A DNA stretch of 64,000 nt from Antedon mediterranea (lineage: Eukaryota; Echinodermata; Crinoidea; Comatulida; Antedonidae), in the NCBI RefSeq assembly GCF_964355755.1, contig NC_092678.1, positions 8,526,922 through 8,590,921 on the forward strand, read 5' to 3'. This document shows positions 14,401 through 25,300 of the stretch, piece by piece. Under the pieces are notes generated by a model. That model was given only the letters and a program-made list of their open reading frames with translations. It was not told where the DNA came from and did no database searches. The position numbers were made by a program, and so were the translations under genes. Positions within the stretch are counted from its first letter, which is position 1; every line of letters begins with the position of its first letter.

Positions 14401-17400
14401 GACAATAAACCAAATAAATTACTCTACTCTAAATACTCTACCTGATTGTATTACTCTGTTCTGTAGTAAAGTTTGTTGGTACTGTAAGTACAACGTCCAT
14501 TACATCTAACCCACCCTGAGATGATGCTATACCTGAAAAACATTGATATATACAATTACAACCATCCTATGCTATTATAACTTATTATACAACATGGAGT
14601 GTATATTTGCCATTTGATTGATGATTTAAGCATCACATGTTGTTCAATAGTTTGTACTAATTAACAATAAGCAGCACTAATGAATGATGAAGTTTCATTT
14701 TTTGCAACACATGACTGAAACCGCTTGTCCATGCCACATTTTGTTGAATTATGCAGAAAATATAAATTTAAAAATGGTATAAATTAATTTGCAAAAGATA
14801 GGATCAATTGGGAGAGGCCTTTGCCCACGATGTGGGTTGAAGACAGAGATTAATTAATTACAAATGGTGCTATGATGTATTATGTAAGTATACATCTACA
14901 TCTTGATATTACCCATGATGCTTGTTAATTCGCTGCATCGCATATGGTGTAAACCAAGCTTGTCATATTATAAACTTACTGTACATCTTTTTGAAAATGA
15001 GCACTAAGACCTCTTGCGGAGTAACTGCTATTCTCTTCTCATTTGACTCTACTTCATATACTGGTAAATTCTTCTGATTGATTATTTTGCAAGAGCTTTC
15101 TTTGACAAGTTTTTGAATAAATGGTTCATTGAAACTGCAAAATAAAACAACAATTATACTTTAATACCACACACTTTGCCAAGTGGTTAATGTAGACATT
15201 ATTGTCAAATGTCCAATTTGGATCAGATTATCAGTATCACATGCATTTAAAAAGTGTATATAAAAAAAATAATAATTAAATAATCAACTTAATTTTCTCT
15301 TTTCTCTCTATCCATTAAAAGAACCTTTCAGCTAAAATACCAGGTCTTGCCAAATTTTGCCAAAAAAGAAAAACAATTAATTCAGCAACGCGACAACTTG
15401 ATGCTAGGCCTACATCTAGATATTCGTATCTCACCGCTCTTTACCAGCTAGGCCTACAAAACTAAGCCCAACTTAGCTAGTCCTAGAAATTGAAATAAAT
15501 GCCATGGGGCATTTATCGTTCAGGAGGTATTTAAGGAGGCGTTTATTCGATAAAGGCGTTTGTAGATGATGATTAATGGGGGGAAGGGGCCGTTTATTAA
15601 AAGCGGAACATTTACTCGAATAGGGTATGTAAAAATGCATTTATAAACCCAACATTTTAGGTTAGTCCAACAAGGTTTATTTTGTGTGTACTTACTTTTT
15701 CCCTATAATGTGTTTTACATTCACTATTGTGTTGGAAGCATTGCGAATCCGTCCTTGTTTTGCTCCAAGGCCAACGTTCTATGTTGGTAAGAAAAAGAAA
15801 TGATTTAAGTTTGCCAGGTAATAAAGAAATTGAAATTAATTTTTGTTTTCATGGATGTGAATTAACTTTATTAAAACTGCAAAATGACCTAAAAGTCTGA
15901 TTTTATAAATCTTTATTCTTGATTTTGGGGGATAATACATCTTTTAAAAAAGACCTTTACTTACAGTATATGAAATATGTTGTTTACTCTTTAATTATAT
16001 AATTTTATTTATACTTCCAAATAATTGGGAAAAATATAATAATAATTTATGGTTGCAACTCCTAGGTAGGAGGAACAAAAAGAGTTGATTTAAAACTGCA
16101 AAATGACCTATAAAGTCTGATTTTATAAATCTTTATTCTTGATTTTGGGGGATAATACGTCTTTTAAAAAAGACCTTTACTTACAGTATATGAAATATGT
16201 TGTTTACTCTTTAATTATATAATTTTATTTATACTTCCAAATAATTGGGAAAAATATAATAATAATTTATGGTTGCAACTCTTAGGTAGGAGGAACAAAA
16301 ATAGTTGATTTGTATTTATTTTAAACACAAAATAATTATGACATTTAATTAACTCATTGTTTGATTGCGATCAAAAGAAATGTGCGATAAGGAACAAAAA
16401 ACAATACTTTGTAGAATCTCGATAAAAAATAATGCCCCATGGTTTGTGTTAATGTAAAGCTGTAAAAGTCAATACAGTTTTAACGTTGTAAATATTTATT
16501 TCCCCCCAAAAATGAAGATTAATAAAGACTTTGAATAGGTAATAATAGGCAGTAACAATAAAGTTAATCACTTCCAAAAAAGAGTATTGTTTTCTCTAAA
16601 AAGATAAACCAAAAACCCATTGAAACTTCAATTTGGCTAAAATATTTGCCTTAAATTACCGTTGTTCAGGTAAATATTTTTTGGTTCGATCCAATTTTTG
16701 GTGAAAGTGATTAACTACATAACAATATTAACAATATTAATATTAATAGTAATAAAAAAAAAATTTTTTTTTGGGATAATATATCTTCAAATAATAATCA
16801 CATCAGCGGAAAAAGAAACTGACCCTATCTTTTCCAAAATAAGCAACCATCGCAGGTGTCACACGGTCACCAGAATCATTTGCAACGACATCAGTCTTTC
16901 CATCCTTAAAAAAAAAACCAATAAAACAAAGATTGAAATGCCAATCCACGATTTTGTGACTTAATTAATAATAAAGCCATTTACTGTATGTTATTTTGCT
17001 GACAGGGATTCCCCTTTTAAAAAAAAACATGCACTAGTGTGTCAAAACATGGCCATGTAAAGATGACGTATACAGTAGGCCTATTATTACTAATAACCAT
17101 ACGTTTAAAACATCCACTGTATGATACAGTAGGTCTATTTGTACATCATAGTCCTACTGTATAGGCCCGGTAGATTGATTTATAACGGCATATTATCTAT
17201 ATATTTTATTATTATTATCCTAAAACCATGCCCATGTCAGAGATCAAATGTAAAAATCATCGTTATGCATCATCTTCCTTTATTGCATAAACCTCATTGA
17301 GCTGGTATCCACTTGCAGGTATAGAACGAGTTTCGTAATTAACTGTGATTAAAAAATACGCAATAGGCGCGTCTACAGTACTTGTTTAACTATTAAATTA

Positions 17401-20400
17401 TTTCAACATTTTCAAAAAGCCAATCTTTTCAATAAAACAGTTTTAAAACACATTACAATTATTCATTGACACCTGTAGGATAAAATGAAAACACAAATTA
17501 TTTATAAATAATCGAGATAAAAATATATATTTACTGTACTTAAAAATAATAACGATCGAGGTAAAAAAATGTTAATAAAAAATGTAATTCTATATTCAAA
17601 ATTAACTAAAAACATAATTAGTGTGTCCCATACAAATGAGCGCGACCAAAATAAAACGCGACCGATATCGAACGTAACTAATATGATAAAAAGCGTATCT
17701 ACTGTAGCGGCGCTCCACACAAAATGCCGGATGTTGATTTTATCGCGACCGATTTATTTCAAGCGGGATATAACCGGTTGGGCCGCCGGTAATTTCTATG
17801 AAATGCCAAGTGCGTCTTTTACAACATTTCGCGTACTGATTAGAGTGGTGTCTCTACATTAGTACATAAGTTCATGGTCTTTAGGTTTATTGTGTCATGA
17901 AAATAAATAATATAGGCCTAGGCTAATTACATACTACAATATAATTTTGTTGGTTTGAACCGCCATAACAACACAGCAAAGGAAAGTAGGCCTATTCATA
18001 TTTAATAATTTAATTGTTTTTAATCTTTCAAGGTAAAAATGCAGTGCACTCCGTAATAGTTTTCTCGCGTGTAGGCCTCTACCACGTAAAACTCAAGTTT
18101 TCTCTCACTCAAAACTAATATAGTATTGATATTCTTCGAATGAGGTTAAAAATTATTATTTTTTATTTACTATCTTTTAATGTATTTTATTTACAATGTT
18201 AATACACAAAATATTTTAATACAAAACGGTGATTTTATGATGTTTTAGGCCTTATATTTTGGAGTCTACAAGTCAGATTTTCATAATTATTTCATTAATT
18301 GTAATATTTAATACGCAGTGGTTAGGATTCCGGCACCGGAACTCAACTTCCCACCGTTTGGAAATCCGACACGCTATTGCGCATGCCCAGAGCGAAGTAA
18401 TTATAGCTTGCACATTGCACTAGTGCCACAGACCGCGCACCACATTGTCATTACCCGGAGTGTTAACTAGGGATGTACTGTAACCAAAGATAGTGTCACT
18501 ATCTTCGCTGTGGCCTAGTTAGTCGTCGCGCGAGCCAGAGAGCGATGGATGAAACTTGGCCTAGGCCATACATGAATTAATAATTAAAATACGACTACGC
18601 CACGCGTTAAAATAATTATTATGATATTGATAAGAATCAGCTTGCGTATTTCAAGTTATGTACGAAAGTGAATAGCGTAGCGTTGCGACTTCTCCCAAAC
18701 AGTTCTGTTTTTTTGTTCACATCCGCGCGGCGGCTGCTGTCAACAAATCAACTTGTATACGATTGCATGATGTTATGTACAGTATAATGCGTTATATGAA
18801 ATCTTTTATTTTGTACTTGAAAAATCATAAAAATTAAAACTAGTCATGTAATTATAATTCATAATTATATGAAGTTTATATATGAATGAAGCAACGACTT
18901 TTTTAAATACGAAAAAAATAGGCCCATTGGTCACATGGTAGGCCTACTAGTATTAGTAGGCATCTAGGCTAGTTCGCCGTGGCGCGCAGCTATTGAAATG
19001 ATACATCGCTGTTAAGCCTGTTTTCGCTACAGCGTTTCCATTAAAATCGCTACACGCGCAGATGTCGCCGACGCAATCGGGAAGGCTCCCCGATTCATCG
19101 CAGTCAAATCGGCAAAGTTAAACCATGTTTAACTTTGCCGATTGTGTCGGCGATGAATTGTATACGTGTACCAAAGAATATTTAGCGCTCGCGTACTAGA
19201 TCCCCGATAAATTCTAGCGTTTCCATAGAATCGCTACGCTCTGTCGTGTAGCGATTTTATGGAAACCAGACTTTAAGCCGATTTTCCACTAGGCGAATTT
19301 GTTCGCGCGAATCGAACGCGCCAGCTTGTACGCATGTGTATTCATGTTTACGTCTTCCAAATCCTTCTCTACGCATGCGTATTAGCTGACGCCTTCGATT
19401 CGCGCGAACAAATTCGCCTAGTGGAAAATCGGCTTTAGTCTGTAGAGTAAAATAGAGTTGCCGATTACCTCACTCTGGGCATGCGCAATAGCGTGTCGGA
19501 TTCCCTAACGCTGAGCAGTTAAGTTCCGGTGCCGGAATCCTAACCACGGCGTATTTAATAATAGGCTAGGCCCTACTAGGTAGGCCTATCGGAGTATGGT
19601 CGAAGCGGCCGCCAACCAAAGCGGCCGCCAGTTTAATATCGTCATTTGTATGGAACGCCATGTGCGCTTTAATCTTTGATTGTCGTTGTCAACGCCATGG
19701 CCTATGGCGAGTTGAGTTACAGCTGTGTGTATGGTCAAACCAATAAATATAAGCCAAATCATGTACTATCGAATCTTTATATTTCTATAATAATTAAGTT
19801 TGCCTGCGGATAAATCAATGTATATTTTATATGTATTTTAATATTAATAACTAACTAAATATATTTACATTATATATTATCGAATCATTAATAATTTACG
19901 TTTGCATCATAATCTACATACTATTGAACCTCTATGTCTCATTTATTACGTACTATTTATTTATTTGTTTATTTTATCCTCTTGACCTGACGTTTCTTGA
20001 GCACTCTCCTATCGAATCTTTATACAGTATTGCATTAATAATTTACCTACGGTATTGGCGAATATTTATATCTCATTTACATACTATCGAATCTTCATAC
20101 AGTATTGCAATAATAATTTACGTACGGTATTGCCGAATCTTTATATCTCATTTACATACTATCGAATCTTTTTACAGTATTGCAATATAATAATTTACGT
20201 CCGGTATTGCCGAATATTTATATCTCATTTACATACTATCGAATCCTTATACAGTATTGCAATAATAATTTACGTACTATTAAGGTATTGCCGAATCTTT
20301 ATTTCTCATTTACATACTATCAAGTCTTTATACTGTACTGTACAGTATTGCATTAATAATTTACGTACGGTATTGCCGAATATTTATATCTCATTTACAT

Positions 20401-22019
20401 ACTATCGAATCTTTATACAGTACTGCATTAATAATTTACGTACGGTATTGCCGAATCTTTATATCTCATTTACATCAAATCTTTATACAGTATTGCAATA
20501 ATAATTTACGTACGGTATTGCCGAATATTAATATCTAATTTACATCAAATCTTTATACAGTATTGCATTAATAATTCATGTACGGTATTGCCGAATCTTT
20601 ATATCTCATTTACATCGAATCTTTATACAGTATTGCAATAATAATTTACGTACGGTATTGCCGAATATTTATATCTCATTTACATCGAATCTTTACAGTA
20701 TTGCATTAATAATTTACGTACGGTATTGCCGAATCTTTATATCTCATTTACATCGAATCTTTATACAGTATTGCAATAATAAGTTACGTACGGTATTGTC
20801 GAATATTTATATCTCGTTTACACTGTACTATCGAATCTTGGTTTTTATTATTAGTAATAGGGTGTGTTATACATTTAAGTGTTATTCCATTGTAATACAT
20901 TGTTTGTGTTTTCAATGAAGCAACGTGAAGACGAAAACGCGACCTTCTACAGCACTATTCCTGGCCGGCCGCCAGTCGAGTTATTAGCAGAAATTCACGT
21001 AATTAATTACTGTACCGTACAGGCACTTGCGTCTTATTTAGTACAGGTATTTAAAACTAATTTTAAATTGATCAATATTTATATATCTGAAGGTATAAAA
21101 CAATTTAGGATATTAAATAAATAAATTGATGTCATCATGTTATTGTAATTAAATTATGTTTGCGAACACGTACTACTAACAGTAGTTACTTTACTAATAT
21201 ATTAATATACAATAACAAATATATATATATATATTTTGATTTGATATATTTTATTGAAAAAATATATATATTATTCTTAATAATTGGCATATTATATATT
21301 ATACAATAAAAACACCACAATGTTTTTTATTGACTTTATTAAACATATATATCATTTAGAACAGTTAAAGTAAGTAATCATCGATTCGCCATTTCGTTTA
21401 AAAGAAGGTATCACATTCAATCTGTCAAAAAAGAGAATATATTACATAATATTAATAATGTAAGTTGTTATTTACGTCCGAGCCGAGGAAAAGAAAACCT
21501 GACGATCGAAACAATGACAATCAAAAATGACAAAACAACGACAATCAAAGCGCACACGGCGTTCCATACAAATTACCGTTATTGAACTAGCGGCCGCCTT
21601 GGTTGGCGGCCGCTTCGACCGTAATCCGGCCTATCTATACTACAATTGACCTACCTAGCTAGTAGCCTAGAGACATCTCCAACACGAGCTATGCCCGCAG
21701 TTCACATTTTTTGCCCGTGGCGTGTGCACTGTTGTTCAGCTAAGCACGTACGCATAGGCCTACTAGATCAAGGCCCAGTAGGCCTAGCTAGCTAGCCTAG
21801 GCCCTCCCTAGTCTAGTAGGCTAGGCCTATGTGATGTTCACAGACACATGTGTTCGCAAGTCAACTACCTGAAACTTGTTATTTCAAAACTCAATTTTAA
21901 TATACATGTAACTGAAATGTGTACATGAAGTAAATATTGATGATTAAAGTAAATACTGTACTTACTTTGTGCAGTGCTAAGCAGATAGAAGTGGCACCAA
22001 AATATATACCACAAGACAT
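5478..22019 (-). CDS. HSPA14: Heat shock 70 kDa protein 14 (Hsp70-like, ribosome-associated chaperone), 14 exons
   Basis: Coding exons (minus): 22019-21966, 16904-16824, 15778-15696, 15134-14980, 14532-14442, 12861-12757, 12036-11875, 10851-10696, 10366-10264, 9774-9646, 9192-9103, 7828-7658, 7251-7181, 5631-5478. All junctions are AG/GT with compatible phases; the sum is 1605 nt, 534 residues plus TAG (the human protein is about 509). Residues 1-380 form the Hsp70 ATPase domain: FGATS phosphate-1 loop in exon 1, [11 protein letters not shown] in exon 2, [10 protein letters not shown] in exon 6, LGGTS phosphate-2 in exon 7, [10 protein letters not shown] adenosine motif in exon 10. The rest is the divergent, shortened C-terminal region typical of HSPA14. 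Family knowledge: with the J-protein MPP11/DNAJC2 it forms the ribosome-associated complex, acting on nascent chains in the cytosol. An upstream in-frame ATG at 22148 would add 43 residues, but the family begins at 22019. Its promoter is shared with ING3. The introns hold many repeats, but no exon is broken. Confidence 0.95.
5745..7083. mobile_element. Non-autonomous DNA element with ~130-bp terminal inverted repeats
   Basis: Begins TAGTTCCCTTTCGCACCTGC and ends with its reverse complement GCAGGTGCGAAAGGGAACTA. The imperfect inverted homology extends inwards about 130 bp (to about 5875 and from about 6955). TA at each end could be a Tc1/mariner-like TA target duplication. A second, smaller palindrome lies inside at about 6748-6870. 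The element fills most of HSPA14 intron 13 (5632-7180) and ends less than 100 bp from the exon-13 donor. It encodes no transposase. Confidence 0.75.
7908..8262 (-). mobile_element. MITE, AAAGATGTATTGTCCC family, copy B
   Basis: Reverse-orientation partner of copy A, in HSPA14 intron 11. It has the same ordered blocks (GACTTTGAATATGTTATTTT, AATCACTTCCATAG, AATTACATTTTTTCAGGTAA) and the same GGGGGACAATACATCTTTA terminus. Confidence 0.75.
8695..8895. repeat. Dispersed repeat (ACAGGTTGATC ... TGACAAGAATCT family)
   Basis: A block of about 200 bp running from TACAGGTTGATC through GTGTGGTTGCTCAC to CAAATGACAAGAATCTA. It recurs in the same orientation at about 10003-10190; fragments occur at 8400-8460 and 34180-34215. 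It lies in HSPA14 intron 11 and has no coding capacity. Confidence 0.55.
10003..10190. repeat. Second copy of the ACAGGTTGATC dispersed repeat
   Basis: Shares TACAGGTTGATC, TGTGGTTGCTCAC, AAATTGCAG and the ATGTGACCCACAAT...AACAAGAATCTA block with 8695-8895. It lies in HSPA14 intron 9. Confidence 0.55.
10875..10960 (-). pseudogene. tRNA-Gly-like relic (possible SINE head)
   Basis: On the minus strand an anticodon-arm-like TTGCCTTCCAAACCCAA is followed 9 nt later by a B-box-like GTGGTTCAATCC, in tRNA order and spacing; the loop would carry TCC (Gly). The acceptor and T stems do not pair well. It lies in HSPA14 intron 7, about 25-100 bp before exon 8. Confidence 0.3.
12942..13370 (+). pseudogene. 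3' end of a non-LTR retrotransposon (CR1/L2-like ORF2 tail)
   Basis: An open frame from 12942 to a TAA at 13218-13220 encodes a basic tail with the block [19 protein letters not shown], then [10 protein letters not shown]. This R-x-(W/L)-N-x-L-P signature is typical of the last about 80 residues of CR1/Jockey/L2-type polymerase ORFs. About 150 bp of 3' UTR follow, ending in an A-rich AATAAATAAAATAAA tail near 13350-13370. It is a 5'-truncated insertion, antisense to HSPA14, in intron 5 between exons 5 and 6. The reverse-transcriptase domain itself is absent. Confidence 0.7.
13855..13985 (-). mobile_element. 3' tail of a Penelope-like element, inverted copy
   Basis: The reverse complement matches 63470-63606 almost continuously: CCTGTCACC(T/C)ATTGGTG, GAAAATGGTT(T/C)CATGATG, CCGAAA(T/C)GTCGATC, then TCATTAAATTTTATTGTAAA. 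That second copy follows Penelope-like coding remnants, so this is a heavily 5'-truncated copy of the same family, in HSPA14 intron 5. Confidence 0.65.
15871..16309. repeat. ~219-bp tandem duplication
   Basis: The unit starting TTAAAACTGCAAAATGACCT at 15871 is repeated from 16090 with a few substitutions and one inserted base. The copies are close to identical, so the duplication is recent. Each unit includes the decayed end of an AAAGATGTATTGTCCC-family MITE. It lies within HSPA14 intron 2 (15779-16823), upstream of exon 3. Confidence 0.85.
16480..16800 (-). mobile_element. MITE, AAAGATGTATTGTCCC family, copy C
   Basis: Decayed copy with the same ordered blocks as copy B: GACTTTGAATAGGTAATAAT, AATCACTTCC, AATTACCGTTGTTCAGGTAA, CGATCCAATTTTTGGTGAAAG, GGGATAATATATCTTC. 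Its end is about 25 bp from the HSPA14 exon-2 donor (16823). Confidence 0.6.
16988..17785. mobile_element. Repeat R, copy 1 (CGCGACCGATTT-ended family)
   Basis: About 0.8 kb that aligns in order with 23803-24985. Landmarks are GTTATTTTGCTGACAGGG, ACTAATAACCATACGTTT, GTACATCATAGTCCTACTGT, the CAATAGGC block, and finally GCGCGACCAAAATAAAACGC, GCGGCGCTCCACACAAAAT and CGCGACCGATTT. No open frame is shared. It is in HSPA14 intron 1. Confidence 0.7.
19013..19275. repeat. Palindromic MITE with internal 17-bp hairpin
   Basis: Arms TTTCCATTAAAATCGCTACA (about 19036) and TGTAGCGATTTTATGGAAA (about 19246) are inverted. At its centre 19107-19123 and 19127-19143 form a perfect 17-bp stem around a 3-nt loop, itself nested in a weaker CGCCGAC/GTCGGCG stem. 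Confidence 0.7.
19272..19437. repeat. Palindromic MITE, TTAAGCCGATTTTCCACTAG type
   Basis: Arms of about 40 bp: TTAAGCCGATTTTCCACTAG at the left and its complement CTAGTGGAAAATCGGCTTTA at the right, both continuing into GCGAATTTGTTCGCGCGAA. The outer sequence resembles the TAAGCTTGGTTCCCACTAG ends of the cluster at 41873-43713. Confidence 0.75.
19590..21628. mobile_element. Element P1 with doubled GC-rich termini and internal satellite
   Basis: Left end CGGAGTATGGTCGAAGCGG, right end the complement of CGGATTACGGTCGAAGCGG, with about 80 bp of inverted homology. Both ends carry two GCGGCCGCC-type motifs 6-7 bp apart, then, further in, TGTATGGAACGCC. The flanking GCCTAT at 19584-19589 and 21629-21634 may be a 6-bp target duplication. 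The interior is a 75-bp satellite array (20010-20835) and AT-rich DNA with no transposase. It lies in HSPA14 intron 1. Confidence 0.7.
20010..20835 (+). repeat. 75-bp minisatellite array, forward orientation
   Basis: About eleven units marked by TATCGAATCTTTATACAGTA and TTTACGTACGGTATTGCCGA, period 75-77 bp, with shorter units lacking ACTATC towards the end. Decayed units extend back to about 19756. Each unit repeats GTATTGC and CGAATCTTTATA twice, so the monomer is itself an old internal duplication. Long open frames across it are by-products of a repeat length divisible by three. Confidence 0.9.
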
Positions 22020-22320
22020 TTTCCTTCCCGGCGGTGTGTATAAATAGCTACTGAGCCTAGCTTTCTCCTCCTCGACGCGGTCGATCTGCCCGGCCGGCCC
22101 CGCGTGTGTAAACTTTTTTTGTGCTCCTAGGCTATACAGCGCCATCAACGACGGTGTGGAACACCGCCGCCATATTTCGCTTTCGCCAATATAATGATCG
22201 CGCGGCGCCTCTGATATGTTGGTTTTTGGGAAAGAGAACAGTTTAGCGTGGTCGGTTTTGTTGTGAACTATATTGAATGTAATTATTGATTACATTTAAT
22301 TGTACTAACAAATCAGAAAG
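22020..22320. promoter_or_regulatory. Shared head-to-head promoter of HSPA14 and ING3
   Basis: Only 301 bp separate the HSPA14 ATG (minus, 22019) from the ING3 ATG (plus, 22321), so both core promoters and both 5' UTRs must lie here or in unseen non-coding exons. The sequence is locally GC-rich. It contains CCGCCGCCATATT at about 22164-22176 (reverse complement AATATGGCGGC, a YY1-like site) and a CCAAT box at 22186-22190. I see no TATA box. This is the usual make-up of a housekeeping bidirectional promoter. Confidence 0.75.
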
Positions 22321-25300
22321 ATGTTATACCTTGAAGATTACTTAGAGAGTAAGTATTGATCAAATAGTATCATACATCAAGTAGCCTATACTAATACTAT
22401 CCACACATTATATTAGGCCTAGGCCTCTCTCTAGGCCTCTAGGCTAGGCGAGTAAATTGCAATATCAGTTGTGTGGTGGTGGCATCATACAGACGGCTTA
22501 GGTCCATCTCGGCCGCCGACAACCTCGGCCGCCGGTTACAGAACGCGATATTGTATGGAGCGCCAAAAGTGCCTGTTATGATAGTGTAATAGTGATGATG
22601 AATTACAGTCGAAGCGGCCGCCAACCAAAGCGGCCGCTAGTTCAATAACGGTAATCTGTATGGAACGCCGTGTGCGCTTTGATTGTCGTTGTTTTGTAAT
22701 CTTAGATATAATGCAATACTGTAGAAAGATTCGATAGGCCTAGTATGTAAATGAGATATAAAGATTCGGCAATACCGTACGTAAACTATTAATGCAATAC
22801 TGTATAAAGATTCGATAGTATGTAAATGAGATATAAAGATTCGGCAATACCGTACGTAAATTATTAATGCAATACTGTATAAAGATTCGATAGTATGTAA
22901 ATGAGATATAAAGATTCGGCAATACCGTACGTAAATTATTAATGCAATACTGTATAAAGATTCGATAGTATGTAAATGAGATATTAAGATTCGGCAATAC
23001 CGTACGTAAATTATTAATGTAGTACTGCATAAAGATTCGATAGTATGTAAATGAGATATTAAGATTCGGCAATACCGTACGTAAATTATTAATGCAATAC
23101 TGCATAAAGATTCGATAGTATGTAAATTTTTCGTTTATATAGATTTAATTGATATTTTTTAGGAACTAGATTATTTATGTGGATATTTTTTATTTGGTTA
23201 ATAAATATTTATTATCAATCATTAAACTAATTTATTTTTTTTTGTATTTCACAGGTCTCGGAGAAGGACTGTCTTTTCAAAATGGCCATTTCTAAACACG
23301 TTTAAATATTATTAGGCATAATATTATATTTGGCATATAATAATTTACCTCTATTTATATGTACTGTATTACTTAATATATTATATAGAGAATATACGTC
23401 TGTGTCTTTTATTATGCAAACAATTACGTAAAAGAGAACAATTTATTTAAAAACAATAATTTTTACAAACAATAATTTTTACAATATAGCCCATAAAGCC
23501 AGCGTATCCATTTTTATACTTATGCATACTGTGGCAGATTATATCATATCTGTGTCGTTAACAACATACTATTCGATCACCTTATTTTTATTTCTATTTT
23601 ATTTATATCCGTAATGTAGGATAATATTAAGTTTATAATGATTATTGTTGAGGCACATCACGTGTCGGTGTATATTTTATTTCTAATGTTTAAAATAGTT
23701 TTTAGTAAAATGATCATTATATGCGAGTTACTGAAATAAACCCCCGAATAAGCCATATTGGAGATGCGCCTTCTATGATCGTGCAGCTGTTTCCCGTAAC
23801 AATATGTTATTTTGCTGACGGGGTTTCCCCTTTTTAAAAAAAACGCACTTGTTAGTGTGTCAAATCATGGAAAAAACACGTACGGTCGTTGTCCATGGCC
23901 AGGTAAAGATGACGTCTATTACTAATAACCATACGTTTGAAACGTCTATAGGAGGCCTCTTGCACGTGTTTTTGTGAAACGATCCAATGAGCTATGCTCG
24001 ACGCGATTATGAGATCATGTTCCGAATATGAGCACTGTTTCTAATTTGACAGTAGGATTTACGTATATACGTCAGCGATACTATAGATTTTAATTTGAAA
24101 AATTTTTTATTTCTTCATTTATCATAATCATTTAATGTAAATAATTAAGTAAGTGCAACTTAGTGTCTCACATTCATACGCCGTTCGTAAATCTAAATGT
24201 TTAAATATCAGTACAGATTACCTCTTTGAGAATCGTGTCCACCTTATTATCCATACATTATTCTCACATCTATCATTAATTGTACATCATAGTCCTACTG
24301 TAGGCCAAGTAGATTGATTTATAACAGCATAGTATCTGTATATTTTATTATTATCCCAAAACCATGCTCACTTCAAAGTGGCGGATATCGAATGCAAAAA
24401 TCATCATCCATGCATCATCTTCCTTTATTGCATAAACCTCCTAAGTCACCCCTAAGCTTGTATAGAACGAGTTTCGTAATTAACTGTGATTAAAAAATAC
24501 GCAATAGGCACGTTTAACTATTACATTATTATTTATTATTTTCAAAACTTTAAACAGTGGCATGCCAATCTTTTCAAAAACTTGCACAATATTCAATAAA
24601 ACAAAACATTTTTAAAACGATTTTCTAAAAGAACACATTACACTTCATTAAAACCTGTAAGATAAAATTAAAACACAAATTATTTATAAATAATGAGATA
24701 ATATTTATATTTACTGTACTCAAAAAATAACGATCGAGGTTAAAAATAATGTGAAATAGTAGGCCTATTATTAGAAATTCTAATATTCAAAATTAACTGA
24801 AAACATAATGAGCGTTTTCATTAAAAATTTATCTAATGCGCCATATACAAATTAGCGCGACCAAAATAAAACGCGACCGATATCAAACGTAACTAATATG
24901 ATAAAAAGCGTATCTAGCGGCGCTCCATACAAAATACCGGATGTTGATTTTATCGCGACCGATTTCAAGCGCGACCGATTTCATCTGACACCTTTAGGGG
25001 TATCACAAATAATATTTTTTCAAAGTTAACCAGCTTTAGATATAAAATAAATCGAATAGTAAAATATATTGATATTGATTGATATCACTACTACTAATTT
25101 AATAATTAGAAAAAAAGCATTTATTAAAACAATAATTAAAAGTTAATTAATGAATTTATTAATTAGTATCGGGATTAGTATGCTTATTCAGAACAAAATA
25201 CACAAGTTCTGCCAATTGTTGCATCCACATGAGTACTGTATTTATTTGACATAGGCTTGCTAATGCGTGACGATAATCTAACGTGACGGTTACAATGTTC

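Larger units (their letters stand above)
18305..19560. mobile_element. Foldback element containing nested palindromes
   Basis: Outer inverted repeats: GTGGTTAGGATTCCGGCACC at about 18319 and its complement ending CTAACCAC at about 19543. Inverted homology continues outwards into ATTTAATACGC and inwards through GACACGCTATTGCGCATGCCC (18369 onwards, complement at about 19473). The middle holds two further palindromic units, at 19013-19275 and 19272-19437. The whole lies in HSPA14 intron 1 and is GC-richer than its surroundings. Confidence 0.75.

Noticed and set aside
20055-20501. 148-codon plus-strand frame (and its mirror, 121 codons at 22740-23105 minus)
   Set aside because: Both are translations of the 75-bp satellite, whose length is divisible by three; nothing else supports a gene.
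22019-22148. Upstream in-frame ATG that would extend HSPA14 by 43 residues
   Set aside because: The protein family starts at the position encoded at 22019, and the extension is GC-rich 5' UTR-like sequence.
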